A DNA stretch of 46,872 nt, taken from assembly GCF_003977595.1 (NCBI RefSeq), contig NZ_RYYR01000031.1, positions 1 through 46,872 on the forward strand, in the 5' to 3' direction. The notes below the pieces were generated by a model that had not been told where the DNA came from, did no database searches, and worked only from the letters and a program-made list of their open reading frames with translations. This document shows, one piece after another, positions 24,588-32,935 of this stretch. Made by a program: the position numbers and the translations under genes. Position 1 is the stretch's first letter, and each line of letters starts with the position of its first letter. The DNA comes from Lysinibacillus antri (lineage in GTDB: Bacteria; Bacillota; Bacilli; Bacillales_A; Planococcaceae).

Positions 24588-26249
24588 ATGGAATTTTCTT
24601 TTAGAGAAATTTTAATAAATGGCATAGATGATATGGTTTTTGTTGTAAAAGTGGAAGACCAAAATTTTCGATATGAGTTTTTAAATAAAAGTGCCATGCA
24701 GTGCTTGAGATTGAATAAAGATATCCTTGGTTTAACCTTTAGGGATGTGTTACCTAAAGAGGAAGCAGAGTTTTTGTATAAGAAATACCAAGAAGTGTTA
24801 ATTAAAAGAGAAATTCTTACTTACGAAGATTCATATAGAAAAAAAGAAAATGTTGGAGAAATGAATTATTCTCAAGTTAAATTAACCCCTATTTTTGATG
24901 GAAGTGGCTCATGTATACGAATTGTATCCGTCGTTAGAGATATTACTAAAGAAAAGGCTGCACTCTCTTATGTGAAAGAGATGGTTGAAAGAATTGCTGA
25001 AAGTGATGAAAGATATCAATCGTTATTTACTCATAACCCAGATGCTATTCTTACCTTTGATAAAAAAGGATTTATTACGAATGGAAATGAAGCGGTTAAA
25101 AGTATTACAGGCTTCGAAATAATAGAGTTAATAGGAAAGTCTTTTATAGATATTATTTTTGAGGATATTAACTTATTACAGCAAACTATTAATGAAGCAT
25201 TAAAGGGTAGTACATCAAGTGGAGAATTTTTACTGAAGGATAAAAAAGGCAATATACTAACAATTAATTTAAAAGTAATCCCTTTAATATTGGAAAATGA
25301 AGTTATCGGATTATTTGGTATTTTTAAAGATATTACAGAAGCTACAAAGAATATAGAGAAGCTTGAAGAAAGTGAAAAACGTTTTCGTATTATTGCAGAA
25401 AATGCGCATGATTTAATCACACTTGTTAATAAAAATGGTGAAATTACCTATGTATCACCCTCATATAAAAATATATTAGGCTATCACCATAAAGAATATA
25501 TTGGAAAACATTTTATTCATAACGTTCACTCAGACGATTTAGGACGGTACATGGAGATTGTTGAGAAATCTATTCAATCGGACGAACCTTTTACAATCGA
25601 ATTTAGGCAGAAAAATGCCAATGATGAAATGCTATGGTGTGAATCTATTGGTAAGCCTGTATTTAATCAAAAAAATAAGTTTCAACATTTAGTAGTGTTA
25701 ACGAGAGATATAACGTTAAGAAAAGAATACGAATCCAAACTAAAACATTTCGCATATCATGATTCTTTAACAGGACTTCCCAATCGCCTTCTGTTTAAAG
25801 AACGATTCGAAATTGCTAAGGAACAATTTTTAAAAAATAACAATGGCTTAGCTCTTATGATTTTGGATATTGACCATTTTAAAAGGATTAATGATACTTA
25901 CGGTCATGATATAGGGGATCTGGTGATTAAGGAGTTTGGTCTTCGAATTAAAGAGTCTATCGGTGACCATGGTACCGTGGCAAGATTAGGTGGAGATGAA
26001 TTTGTCATTCTACTGTCTAGCATTCAAAATGTTGAAAATGCACTAGAAATTGCTGAAAGAATAAAAAGTAAAGTTCATAAACCATGGGAAGTTAATGGAG
26101 AATCATTAAATGTAACAACAAGCATTGGGATTGCAATGGCACCCTATTCAGAGGGTTTAACTAAGTCTGAGTTAATGAAAAAAGCTGATATTGCTTTATA
26201 CCAAGCAAAAGATAGTGGCAGAGATTCATATAAATTATATGAAGTTTAA
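24588..26249 (+). CDS. PAS-GGDEF diguanylate cyclase
   Basis: A 553-residue cytoplasmic protein that makes c-di-GMP from GTP. Three PAS domains (about 8-125, 140-250, 262-380) precede a GGDEF domain (388-553) with an intact GGDEF at 468-472 in 'RLGGDEFVILL'. The inhibitory-site RxxD five residues upstream reads SIGD, so product inhibition is probably absent. ATG at 24588 follows AAGGGG; an in-frame TTG two codons earlier is less likely. Cotranscribed with the phosphodiesterase, giving an opposed synthesis/degradation pair that probably responds to related PAS signals. Confidence 0.92.
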   Translation: MEFSFREILINGIDDMVFVVKVEDQNFRYEFLNKSAMQCLRLNKDILGLTFRDVLPKEEAEFLYKKYQEVLIKREILTYEDSYRKKENVGEMNYSQVKLTPIFDGSGSCIRIVSVVRDITKEKAALSYVKEMVERIAESDERYQSLFTHNPDAILTFDKKGFITNGNEAVKSITGFEIIELIGKSFIDIIFEDINLLQQTINEALKGSTSSGEFLLKDKKGNILTINLKVIPLILENEVIGLFGIFKDITEATKNIEKLEESEKRFRIIAENAHDLITLVNKNGEITYVSPSYKNILGYHHKEYIGKHFIHNVHSDDLGRYMEIVEKSIQSDEPFTIEFRQKNANDEMLWCESIGKPVFNQKNKFQHLVVLTRDITLRKEYESKLKHFAYHDSLTGLPNRLLFKERFEIAKEQFLKNNNGLALMILDIDHFKRINDTYGHDIGDLVIKEFGLRIKESIGDHGTVARLGGDEFVILLSSIQNVENALEIAERIKSKVHKPWEVNGESLNVTTSIGIAMAPYSEGLTKSELMKKADIALYQAKDSGRDSYKLYEV

Positions 26250-26287
26250 TAGAAGGTTCTTATTAGCCCGAGTCTTTAAAGGAGTGG

Positions 26288-26509
26288 ATGGAGGTGGCTA
26301 CAAATAATAAGGGAATAAAAGATAAAATTTTGAATAATTTTCACAATATAGATAGTGTTAATAGGATAAATTTAAGAAACGCAGTATTTCTGATGGAGAA
26401 TAAAGTGAAAAATTATATTATTGACAATATAGATAATATGTCTTCAGAAGAATTACTTCTTTTTAAAGAAATTTTAGAGTTATTAGTTAAAGTTAAAAAA
26501 AATTCTTAA
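26288..26509 (+). CDS. Small helical protein of unknown function
   Basis: A 73-residue, charged, all-helical protein that I do not recognise. Two amphipathic helices are apparent, 'NRINLRNAVFLMENKVKNYIID' and 'SSEELLLFKEILELLVKVKK'. ATG at 26288 sits just after AAAGGAG; GTG 26294 has better spacing to the same site and may be the true start. It follows the cyclase by 38 bases and ends at a strong terminator, so it is the last gene of the c-di-GMP operon and could be a partner of one of those enzymes. Confidence 0.6.
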   Translation: MEVATNNKGIKDKILNNFHNIDSVNRINLRNAVFLMENKVKNYIIDNIDNMSSEELLLFKEILELLVKVKKNS

Positions 26510-26512
26510 AAG

Positions 26513-26555
26513 GGACCCCGCAAAAGTGAACGATTTCACCTTTGCGAGGTCTTTC
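26513..26555 (+). terminator. Intrinsic terminator after the c-di-GMP operon
   Basis: GACCCCGCAAAAGTGAA pairs with TTCACCTTTGCGAGGTC across a short loop, with two mismatches, followed by TTTC. It separates the operon from the chemoreceptor gene. Confidence 0.8.
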
Positions 26556-26602
26556 ATTTAACAATTATAAATATAAATCAAAATAGAATGGAGAATTTGG
26601 TA

Positions 26603-27919
26603 TTGGAAAGGATTCAGGATAATTCCAAAGGGCTTAAACCCGAAACAACTATTTTTAGAGTTAGAGTTAATATTCTTTTAAAAATGATTATTATCGTGAT
26701 TTTAAGTTTACTAATAAGTTCACTCATATCTGCTTATATTAACGTACAAATCAAGCAGATTATTGACGGAAGTTTTAGCGTCTATATTAATACATGTATA
26801 TCAATAATTATTTCTACTGTAGTCATTTTATTATTTGTCAGGGTTGTTATACTTATTCCATTGAATAAGGTTGAAGAGGCGATAATCAAGGCCTCAGAAG
26901 GTGATCTAACTGTATCAATTCAGCATGATTCAACAGATGAATTTGGTAGGCTTTCTACCTCTTTTAATAGTATGATTTCTAGCCTTAATAAGCTACTTGA
27001 AAAGTCCAATCAAACAGTTTTACAAGTAACTGAATCCTCGGATCAATTAAATACAATCGCAGGAGAAAATAGTAAAGCAATTGAGCAAATTTCAGATTCA
27101 ATTCAAGAAATTGCTTCTGGTGCTGAGGGACAAGCGAAGTATTCATCTGAAATTGTTAAAACAGTTAAAGAAATTACAAAGGGAATAAATGAGTCAGCCT
27201 CTTCAGTTCAAGTGGTCACTCATATAGCAAATTCAGCGAAAGCTACGTGTAAGTCAGGAAACTTATTAGTAAATAACACTATCCAAGAGATGAAAGAAAT
27301 ATATAAAGCAACTGAAGATACATCAGATATTATTCAATTACTCGAAAATAAGTCAAAAAAAATTGGAGAAATTGTAGAGATCATCACTCAAATAGCTAAA
27401 CAAACGAATTTATTGGCACTTAATGCAACGATTGAGGCAGCTCGAGCAGGAGAACATGGGAAGGGCTTTGCGATTGTGGCAACTGAAATCAGAAAGTTGG
27501 CAGAAGAATCAGCAAGTGCTGGCGTAAATATAAGAAATATAGTTGAAGATACTCAGTTAGAGACGAATAGAGCTGTGGAATCTATGAATAAGGGAATGGT
27601 CTTTGTTAAAAATGGTAGCACATTAATTAGAGAAACTGGTGATAACTTTAAAGAGATATTAAAAGATGTTGAAGAAGTGTCTCAACAGTCACAAGAAGTA
27701 TCGATTATGGTTGAACAAATTAATAAAAGGTCAAGAGATATGATGTTGATGATAGAAGAGATAGCATCAATTATTGAGCAGTCATTAGGGAACGTACAAA
27801 CAGTTAGTGCGTCCGTGGAAGAGCAAAATGCATCCATGGAAGAAATGGCATCATTTATAGCTGAATTAAATAAAATAGCGCATAGATTACAGATTGATAT
27901 TAAGGATTTTAAATTGTAA
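26603..27919 (+). CDS. Methyl-accepting chemotaxis protein without an external sensor domain
   Basis: A 438-residue chemoreceptor. Two membrane helices (about 24-46 and 53-78) are separated by only a handful of residues, so there is no extracellular ligand-binding domain. HAMP (79-135) leads to the signalling helices, whose hairpin tip is '[31 protein letters not shown]'. TTG at 26603 is favoured because GGAG (26590-26593) precedes it; the ATG at 26588 has no ribosome site. It could sense membrane or energy state, or a partner protein. The neighbouring c-di-GMP genes suggest a shared motility/attachment output. Confidence 0.88.
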   Translation: MERIQDNSKGLKPETTIFRVRVNILLKMIIIVILSLLISSLISAYINVQIKQIIDGSFSVYINTCISIIISTVVILLFVRVVILIPLNKVEEAIIKASEGDLTVSIQHDSTDEFGRLSTSFNSMISSLNKLLEKSNQTVLQVTESSDQLNTIAGENSKAIEQISDSIQEIASGAEGQAKYSSEIVKTVKEITKGINESASSVQVVTHIANSAKATCKSGNLLVNNTIQEMKEIYKATEDTSDIIQLLENKSKKIGEIVEIITQIAKQTNLLALNATIEAARAGEHGKGFAIVATEIRKLAEESASAGVNIRNIVEDTQLETNRAVESMNKGMVFVKNGSTLIRETGDNFKEILKDVEEVSQQSQEVSIMVEQINKRSRDMMLMIEEIASIIEQSLGNVQTVSASVEEQNASMEEMASFIAELNKIAHRLQIDIKDFKL

Positions 27920-27980
27920 ATTGTTTAAGGTTTGTTGAGCATTTTATATAGGTAAATCCTATTATTAAAGGAAAATGACA

Positions 27981-28014
27981 AAAGGCATTCAGTGGCAATC
28001 TTGAATGCCTTTCA
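27981..28014 (+). terminator. Intrinsic terminator after the chemoreceptor
   Basis: AAAGGCATTCA (27981-27991) pairs perfectly with TGAATGCCTTT (28002-28012). Confidence 0.75.
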
Positions 28015-28168
28015 ATTCCACCACTCCAAATAAAGCTGAGGTGTTCTTCTAGAAAAGACAGAGTGTATTAAGTCGCTCACTGGCTTAATTAACAAGTGGT
28101 TCAATATTCGGTTGCGATATACAGATGTTACCATGACAATTTATAGAGATTAGGGACTGTCCAGAAAG

Positions 28169-28366
28169 TATAAAGTGAAACTTCAATCCGTGGGGGTTTT
28201 CCACATCCCCCACGGATTGTTAGTTGAACCAATCGGGCGCATGCTAGCAGTTGATCTCCCACCTATCTTTTTTGTTTTACTTAAGTCTTGAGATGGGAGT
28301 CTTGTACCTGACGCTGAAGCTTTCGGTACAGATAAATTACTGCCCGTTAATGCGGGATAAAACTTC
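28169..28366 (-). repeat. Long inverted repeat, left copy, flanking the nitroreductase
   Basis: About 198 bases that match, in reverse complement, the 163-base repeat at 29205-29367 almost base for base. The main difference is a roughly 33-base block (GTACCTGA...TCGGTAC) near 28312-28345 that the right copy lacks. Internal hairpins include AATCCGTGGGGG/CCCCCACGGATT, CTCCCACCT/AGATGGGAG and CCCG/CGGG. It resembles the ends of a small non-autonomous element (MITE or IS200/IS605-derived palindrome). A 69-codon minus-strand open frame inside it is not considered a gene. Confidence 0.85.
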
Positions 28367-28391
28367 CTAAACAGTCTTTCTTTTCTCATCA

Positions 28392-29024
28392 TTAATATCT
28401 ATTAAACTGAACAAATTCACCTACTGTTTTGCGGTAGCCACGTGGGCGTTCTTTATCGACACTTTTACCAATTGTAATCATCATTATTGGTTGTAAATAG
28501 TCAGGGATATTAAACTCTTTTCTTAATTGATCGACATTGTGAACGTGCATTGGACATGTATCAAATCCGTAATGTTTTGCACTAAGCATTAACATTGTTG
28601 CGTGAATCCCTGCATTTCGAACTAATTCTAGTTCCAATTCAGGCGGATTTGCTTTTAAGCTATCACCATATTCTTTAATATTATTTATTGTCATTTCATA
28701 AGCTGACTCGTCCATCATTTTTAGCATTTTCATAGGGCCGTAAATTTTTTCAGCTTCTGATACTTCAAAGCTGTTTTTATTGCCCAAGACGATAATAACT
28801 GCACTAGCTGTATGAATTTTGTATTGTTGATAACTTAATTCAAAGATGCGCTCTTTTTTCTCTTCATCTGTAATGACTAGATAGTTTGTCAACTGCAAGT
28901 TATATACACTAGGTGCTAACTTTGTTAAATCAAAGATTTTCTTAAAATCATCTTCTGTCAATTTTTCTTCTTTTATAAAATTAACTGCTGAATGGCGTGA
29001 CTTCACTAAATCCTCAAAGTTCAT
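28392..29024 (-). CDS. Nitroreductase-family FMN oxidoreductase
   Basis: A 210-residue flavoprotein of the nitroreductase family, probably reducing quinones, nitroaromatics or similar electrophiles with NAD(P)H. N-terminal 'VKSRHSAVNF' supplies FMN-phosphate contacts, 'APSVYNLQLTNYLVI' is the family's 'APS..N.QP' motif with Gln-Pro changed to Gln-Leu, and 'GIHATMLMLSAKHYGFDTCPM' lies in the flavin-binding helix region. It resembles Bacillus MhqN-like enzymes. The ATG at 29024 follows GGAG. The gene is alone, faces away from the hydrogenase operon and is bracketed by inverted repeats, so it may have arrived as a unit. A palindrome at 29083 could bind a MarR- or DUF24-type regulator. Confidence 0.87.
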   Translation of the reverse strand: MNFEDLVKSRHSAVNFIKEEKLTEDDFKKIFDLTKLAPSVYNLQLTNYLVITDEEKKERIFELSYQQYKIHTASAVIIVLGNKNSFEVSEAEKIYGPMKMLKMMDESAYEMTINNIKEYGDSLKANPPELELELVRNAGIHATMLMLSAKHYGFDTCPMHVHNVDQLRKEFNIPDYLQPIMMITIGKSVDKERPRGYRKTVGEFVQFNRY

Positions 29025-29082
29025 GTGATCAATTCTCCATTTCTATTATTTATCTATTTTAATATATCAGAGAATAACAGAA

Positions 29083-29101
29083 TTGTATAACGTTTGTACA
29101 A
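29083..29101 (-). promoter_or_regulatory. Operator-like palindrome upstream of the nitroreductase
   Basis: TTGTATAACGTTTGTACAA: arms TTGTAnAA/TTnTACAA around a 3-base centre, with one mismatch, about 60 bases before the nitroreductase ATG on its own strand. Placement suits a redox- or quinone-responsive repressor; the regulator is not in the window. Confidence 0.45.
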
Positions 29102-29204
29102 AGTTTTTTTCACTTCCTTGGACACGCTGTATATTCTCGGGTTATTCTCTCTCTTTTTTCTATAATTAGTTCTTATTATTAAATTTCAACATAAGATTTT
29201 TATA

Positions 29205-29367
29205 GAAGTTTATCCCGCATTAACGGGCAGTAAAGACTCCCACCTCAAGACTTAAGTAAAACAAAAAGGATAGGTGGGAGATCAACTGCTGGCATGCGCC
29301 CGATTGGTTCAACTAACAATCCGTGGGGGATGAAGAAAACCCCCACGGATTGAAGTTTCACTTTATA
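29205..29367 (+). repeat. Long inverted repeat, right copy, directly upstream of hypA
   Basis: Reverse-complement partner of 28169-28366. It begins GAAGTTTATCCCGC, contains CCGTGGGGG...CCCCCACGG as its last hairpin, and ends CTTTATA at 29367. Only 16 bases separate it from the hypA start, and those contain the hypA ribosome site (AGGAAGG). Any hypA promoter must therefore lie inside or beyond this repeat. Confidence 0.85.
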
Positions 29368-29383
29368 GGAAGGTGCCGATGAG

Positions 29384-29749
29384 ATGCATGAAATGTCTTT
29401 AATGCATGAAATCATTCAACTAGTGTCAGAGGATGCAAAATCAAGAGGTTTTTATAAAGTGAAACAAATTCAAGTGATCGTTGGCGATTTATCCAATGTG
29501 TTACCAGACGCATTGGAATTGGCCTTTTTCTACTTTAGTAAAAAGAAAATGGGTCTCCTCGATGAAGAATCACAATTAAAAATTATCCATGAAAAAGCAA
29601 TTGCACAATGTCAAACATGTCTACATAAATTTGAACCCGATTTTCGCCTGGCCCTTTGTCCAAAATGCGGTTTACTCAATGGCTTTCTGATTTCAGGGGA
29701 AACATTTCAAGTTGAATCTTATGAAGGAAGTGATGAAATTGAAAATTGA
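29384..29749 (+). CDS. hypA: HypA, hydrogenase nickel insertion protein
   Basis: A 121-residue nickel-delivery chaperone for [NiFe] hydrogenase maturation. The N-terminal MHEMSLMHE supplies the His2 nickel ligand. The zinc site is visible as CQTC (residues 77-80) and CPKCG (around 95-99). ATG at 29384 follows AGGAAGGTG. It overlaps hypB by 11 bases and heads a ten-gene hydrogenase operon. A long inverted repeat ends 16 bases upstream, so how the operon is promoted is an open question. Confidence 0.95.
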   Translation: MHEMSLMHEIIQLVSEDAKSRGFYKVKQIQVIVGDLSNVLPDALELAFFYFSKKKMGLLDEESQLKIIHEKAIAQCQTCLHKFEPDFRLALCPKCGLLNGFLISGETFQVESYEGSDEIEN

Positions 29750-30398
29750 ACTTCGAGAAGATGTGTTAAAAGATTTGAACACAGCGGCAAGTTTTAATCG
29801 TGATTTATTTAAAGAGAATCAAACCTTAGTGATCAACTTAATGAGCTCGCCCGGTGCAGGTAAGACAACCTTATTGGAAGAAACGGTGAAACGGCTAGCG
29901 GACGAGTTTAAGATCGCTGTTATTGAAGGCGACTTAGCAACAGACCGTGATGCAGAACGATTACGTACCCTTGGAATCAAAACTGTTCAAATTAATACAG
30001 TAGGTGGTTGTCATTTAGATGCAAGAATGGTTGCCAAAGTTATTCCTGAATTTGACTTTGAATCAATTGATATTCTCTTTATCGAGAACATTGGTAATCT
30101 AGTATGTCCATCAGGTTATGATTTAGGACAAGATTATAAAGTTGTTGTGTTAAGTGTTCCAGAAGGGAATGATAAAATTCCAAAATATCCAGTGATGTTT
30201 AAAAGAACGGATATAACAATTATTAATAAAATTGATCTTTTACCGTATGTATCGTTTAACTTGGAGGAAGCAGACCGAGATTTAAAACAGATTAATCCGA
30301 AAGCACAATTAAAAACATTATCTGCAAAAACGGGGGAAGGAATGAACGAGTGGATTAATTGGATAAAGGATGTTTATCGTACATGTATCAAGCCTTAA
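29739..30398 (+). CDS. hypB: HypB, hydrogenase nickel incorporation GTPase
   Basis: A 219-residue SIMIBI GTPase that works with HypA to insert nickel. The P-loop 'SSPGAGKTTLLE', 'EGDLATDRDAERL', 'NIGNLVCP' and the base-specificity motif NKIDLLPY are all present. It has no N-terminal histidine-rich or CxxCGC nickel-storage segment, so it is the minimal type. TTG at 29739 follows AAGGAAG by eight bases; in-frame ATGs at 29712 and 29733 are too far from or inside that site. It overlaps hypA upstream and hypF downstream. Confidence 0.95.
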   Translation: MKIELREDVLKDLNTAASFNRDLFKENQTLVINLMSSPGAGKTTLLEETVKRLADEFKIAVIEGDLATDRDAERLRTLGIKTVQINTVGGCHLDARMVAKVIPEFDFESIDILFIENIGNLVCPSGYDLGQDYKVVVLSVPEGNDKIPKYPVMFKRTDITIINKIDLLPYVSFNLEEADRDLKQINPKAQLKTLSAKTGEGMNEWINWIKDVYRTCIKP

Positions 30399-32686
30399 AC
30401 ATCATTGTGAAGGGGAAGGTACAAGGAGTTGGCTTTCGTCCGTTTGTCTATGCCCTTTCAAAAAAGTACAATTTGAAAGGCACCGTACAAAATAACATTG
30501 AGAGTGTATCGATTATGATTGAAGGTGAAGAAGAACAACTATCTAAAATGATAAATGAATTAAATATGAATCCTCCAAAACTGGCTAAAATAACAGAAAT
30601 AAAGACGCAAAAAATAATGCTTAAAAATTATCAAGATTTTACTATCATTCAAAGTTCAGTTGATAAACAGATTTCGACTCCTACCATACCTCAAGATGCT
30701 GCCGTTTGTGAACACTGTTTGGAAGAATTGAGGGATCCACAAAATCGTCGCTTTCAATATCCGTTTATCAATTGTACACAATGTGGCCCACGTTATTCGA
30801 TTATTCAACGTTTTCCATATGATCGTCCATATACGACGATGGCTAAATTTCAGATGTGTCCAGCATGTCAAGATGAGTATGAAAATCCACAAAATCGAAG
30901 GCATCATGCACAACCGGTTTGTTGCTTTCATTGTGGACCGACATTGAAGCTTGTTAATTCAAAAGGGGAACTAGTAGCTGATAACCTCAATGCAATTTCT
31001 AAAGCAAAAGAGTTGTTAAAACATGGAAAAATTGTCACCATTAAAGGGATAGGTGGGTATCATCTTGTTTGTGATGCCAAGCAGGAAAAAGTAATCGATC
31101 TTTTAAGGAAAAGAAAAAGACGCCCTCAAAAACCACTAGCAATCATGGCTAAATCATTAGAAGTTGCAAAAAAGCTATGCAATGTAACACATGCCGAAGA
31201 GGAATTGTTAACGAGTTCAGCAGGCCCTATCGTTTTATTGCATAGAAAATTTGAAAATACATTGCCACATAATATCGCCCCTGGATTAACATCAATGGGA
31301 ATCATGTTGCCCTACACACCTATCCATTATTTATTATTTGAAGGCACGGAATTAGACTATCTTGTCATGACAAGTGCGAATACTTCAGGGTTTCCAATCA
31401 GTTACAATGATTCGGATCATGAGAATATAAGGGAACTTTGTGACTATATTTTAACTCATAATCGAGAAATCGCTCATCCGATTGAGGATTCTGTTGTTTT
31501 ACATGACGGAAAAAACAAGGTATTCATTAGACGCGCAAGGGGTTTTGCTCCCGAGACAATAGAGTCGGGTGTCGATGTTTCTCGTATTATAGCTTTTGGA
31601 GGAAATCAAAAAAATGCATTTGCCATTGGGAGCCAAAAGGATATAATTTTAAGCCCACAAATAGGACAATTAGAGAATGAGGAAATGATGAATCATTTTA
31701 ACGAGCAACTTGATGCATTTAAAAAATGGTACGGCGTGGACGAAAAGTATATAGCAGTCGATATGCATCCTTTTTATGCAACTACCATGCTTGCCAAACA
31801 ACACAAAGGTCAAACAATGTTTATTCAACATCATCACGCTCATCATGTGTCGTGTATGGCAGAACATAACCTCACTGAACCTTGCTTAGGGATCATTTTA
31901 GATGGTACTGGTTACGGTGAGGACGGGCATATTTGGGGATTTGAATTTTTGTATGGGGATGCAAAAAAGTTCAGAAGGCTAGGTCATTTACGATATACAC
32001 CGCTCCCTGGTGGCGAAAAAGCTGTAAAAGAACCATGGCGAAACGCAGTTGGTATGCTTCTATACGCTTTAAAAGAAGAAGGCAAGGAATTCGCTACTAA
32101 ACTTTTTCCTGAAAAATTAAAAGAACTAGATGTTATAGAGCAAATGATTCGTAAACAAGTGAATACTCCTATGGCAGGAACTTGTGGCCGTTTATTTGAT
32201 GCAGTCAGTGCCATTCTAGGCATTTGCACAATTTCCACTTATGAAGGAGAGGCTGCAATAAAGCTATCCGATTATATGAATCGTGACTTAATTGATCGTC
32301 CTACAACTTGTTATCCATTCCAAATAATTCAAAATAACGAAATGGAATTTGAACTTAATTTGAGCGCTATGATTCGCCAAATCATTATCGATCACTTAGC
32401 ACATAAACCGCTAATCGAAATCATCCATAACTTTCATCAAACCATTGTTGAAAGTTGTGTTCAAATGATTTTAACCATTGTCAAAAAGTTCCCTCATATG
32501 GAAAGAAATATCGTTCTATCGGGTGGGTCCTTTCAAAATACCTATCTATCTAGCAAACTACAAAATAGGCTTAAGGAAGAAGAGTTTAATGTCTTTATAA
32601 ATCAAAATATCCCATGTCATGACGGTGGATTAGCCATTGGACAACTTATCATTGCGGCTAATAAAATTGCAGAAAATAATAGATAG
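30383..32686 (+). CDS. hypF: HypF, carbamoyltransferase for hydrogenase cyanide ligands
   Basis: A 767-residue enzyme that transfers carbamoyl from carbamoyl phosphate to HypE as the first step in making the CN ligands of the active-site iron. Domains in order: acylphosphatase (1-90, 'GVGFRPFVY'), two zinc-finger motifs (about 100-170, CEHC...CTQC and CPAC...CFHC), YrdC-like (190-380), and a Kae1-like domain (400-767) with the metal-binding 'QHHHAHHVSCMAEH' and 'DGTGYGEDG'. ATG at 30383 follows AAAGGATG and overlaps hypB by 16 bases. All expected motifs are present and the length is normal. Confidence 0.95.
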   Translation: MYQALNIIVKGKVQGVGFRPFVYALSKKYNLKGTVQNNIESVSIMIEGEEEQLSKMINELNMNPPKLAKITEIKTQKIMLKNYQDFTIIQSSVDKQISTPTIPQDAAVCEHCLEELRDPQNRRFQYPFINCTQCGPRYSIIQRFPYDRPYTTMAKFQMCPACQDEYENPQNRRHHAQPVCCFHCGPTLKLVNSKGELVADNLNAISKAKELLKHGKIVTIKGIGGYHLVCDAKQEKVIDLLRKRKRRPQKPLAIMAKSLEVAKKLCNVTHAEEELLTSSAGPIVLLHRKFENTLPHNIAPGLTSMGIMLPYTPIHYLLFEGTELDYLVMTSANTSGFPISYNDSDHENIRELCDYILTHNREIAHPIEDSVVLHDGKNKVFIRRARGFAPETIESGVDVSRIIAFGGNQKNAFAIGSQKDIILSPQIGQLENEEMMNHFNEQLDAFKKWYGVDEKYIAVDMHPFYATTMLAKQHKGQTMFIQHHHAHHVSCMAEHNLTEPCLGIILDGTGYGEDGHIWGFEFLYGDAKKFRRLGHLRYTPLPGGEKAVKEPWRNAVGMLLYALKEEGKEFATKLFPEKLKELDVIEQMIRKQVNTPMAGTCGRLFDAVSAILGICTISTYEGEAAIKLSDYMNRDLIDRPTTCYPFQIIQNNEMEFELNLSAMIRQIIIDHLAHKPLIEIIHNFHQTIVESCVQMILTIVKKFPHMERNIVLSGGSFQNTYLSSKLQNRLKEEEFNVFINQNIPCHDGGLAIGQLIIAANKIAENNR

Positions 32687-32701
32687 AGAGGGGTCGTCAC
32701 G

Positions 32702-32935
32702 ATGTGTTTAGGAGTTCCTGCTAAAGTTCTAAAAATAGACAAGGGAAGGGCATTGGTTGATGTAATGGGAGCGAGCATGTATGTTGGGATCGTTTTTGTA
32801 CCAGAAGTGCAAGTGAATGATTATGTTTTATTACATGCAGGACAAGCCATGACCATTGTTGACGAAAAATTCGCAAAAGAGAGCATGGACGAATGGAGGG
32901 ATGTGATGAATGGAACACCTAACTCATTTAGCTGA
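32702..32935 (+). CDS. hypC: HypC, hydrogenase assembly chaperone
   Basis: A 77-residue chaperone that, with HypD, carries the Fe(CN)2CO unit to the large subunit. N-terminal MCLGVPAKV has the essential Cys2. ATG at 32702 follows GAGAGGGGTCG. The 3' end overlaps hypD by 26 bases, so translation is coupled. No second copy (HybG/HupF) is visible, which fits a single hydrogenase client. Confidence 0.95.
   Translation: MCLGVPAKVLKIDKGRALVDVMGASMYVGIVFVPEVQVNDYVLLHAGQAMTIVDEKFAKESMDEWRDVMNGTPNSFS

Noticed and set aside
28050..28151. A short protein-like frame (ECIKSLTGLINKWFNIRLRYTD...) upstream of the left repeat
   Set aside because: Only about 37 codons between stops, without start or ribosome site and without a family I recognise; could be a gene remnant but cannot be supported.
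28183..28392. A 69-codon minus-strand open frame in the left inverted repeat
   Set aside because: It lies wholly in repeat DNA with internal hairpins, has no ribosome site and reads as low-complexity; the right copy does not preserve it as a gene.
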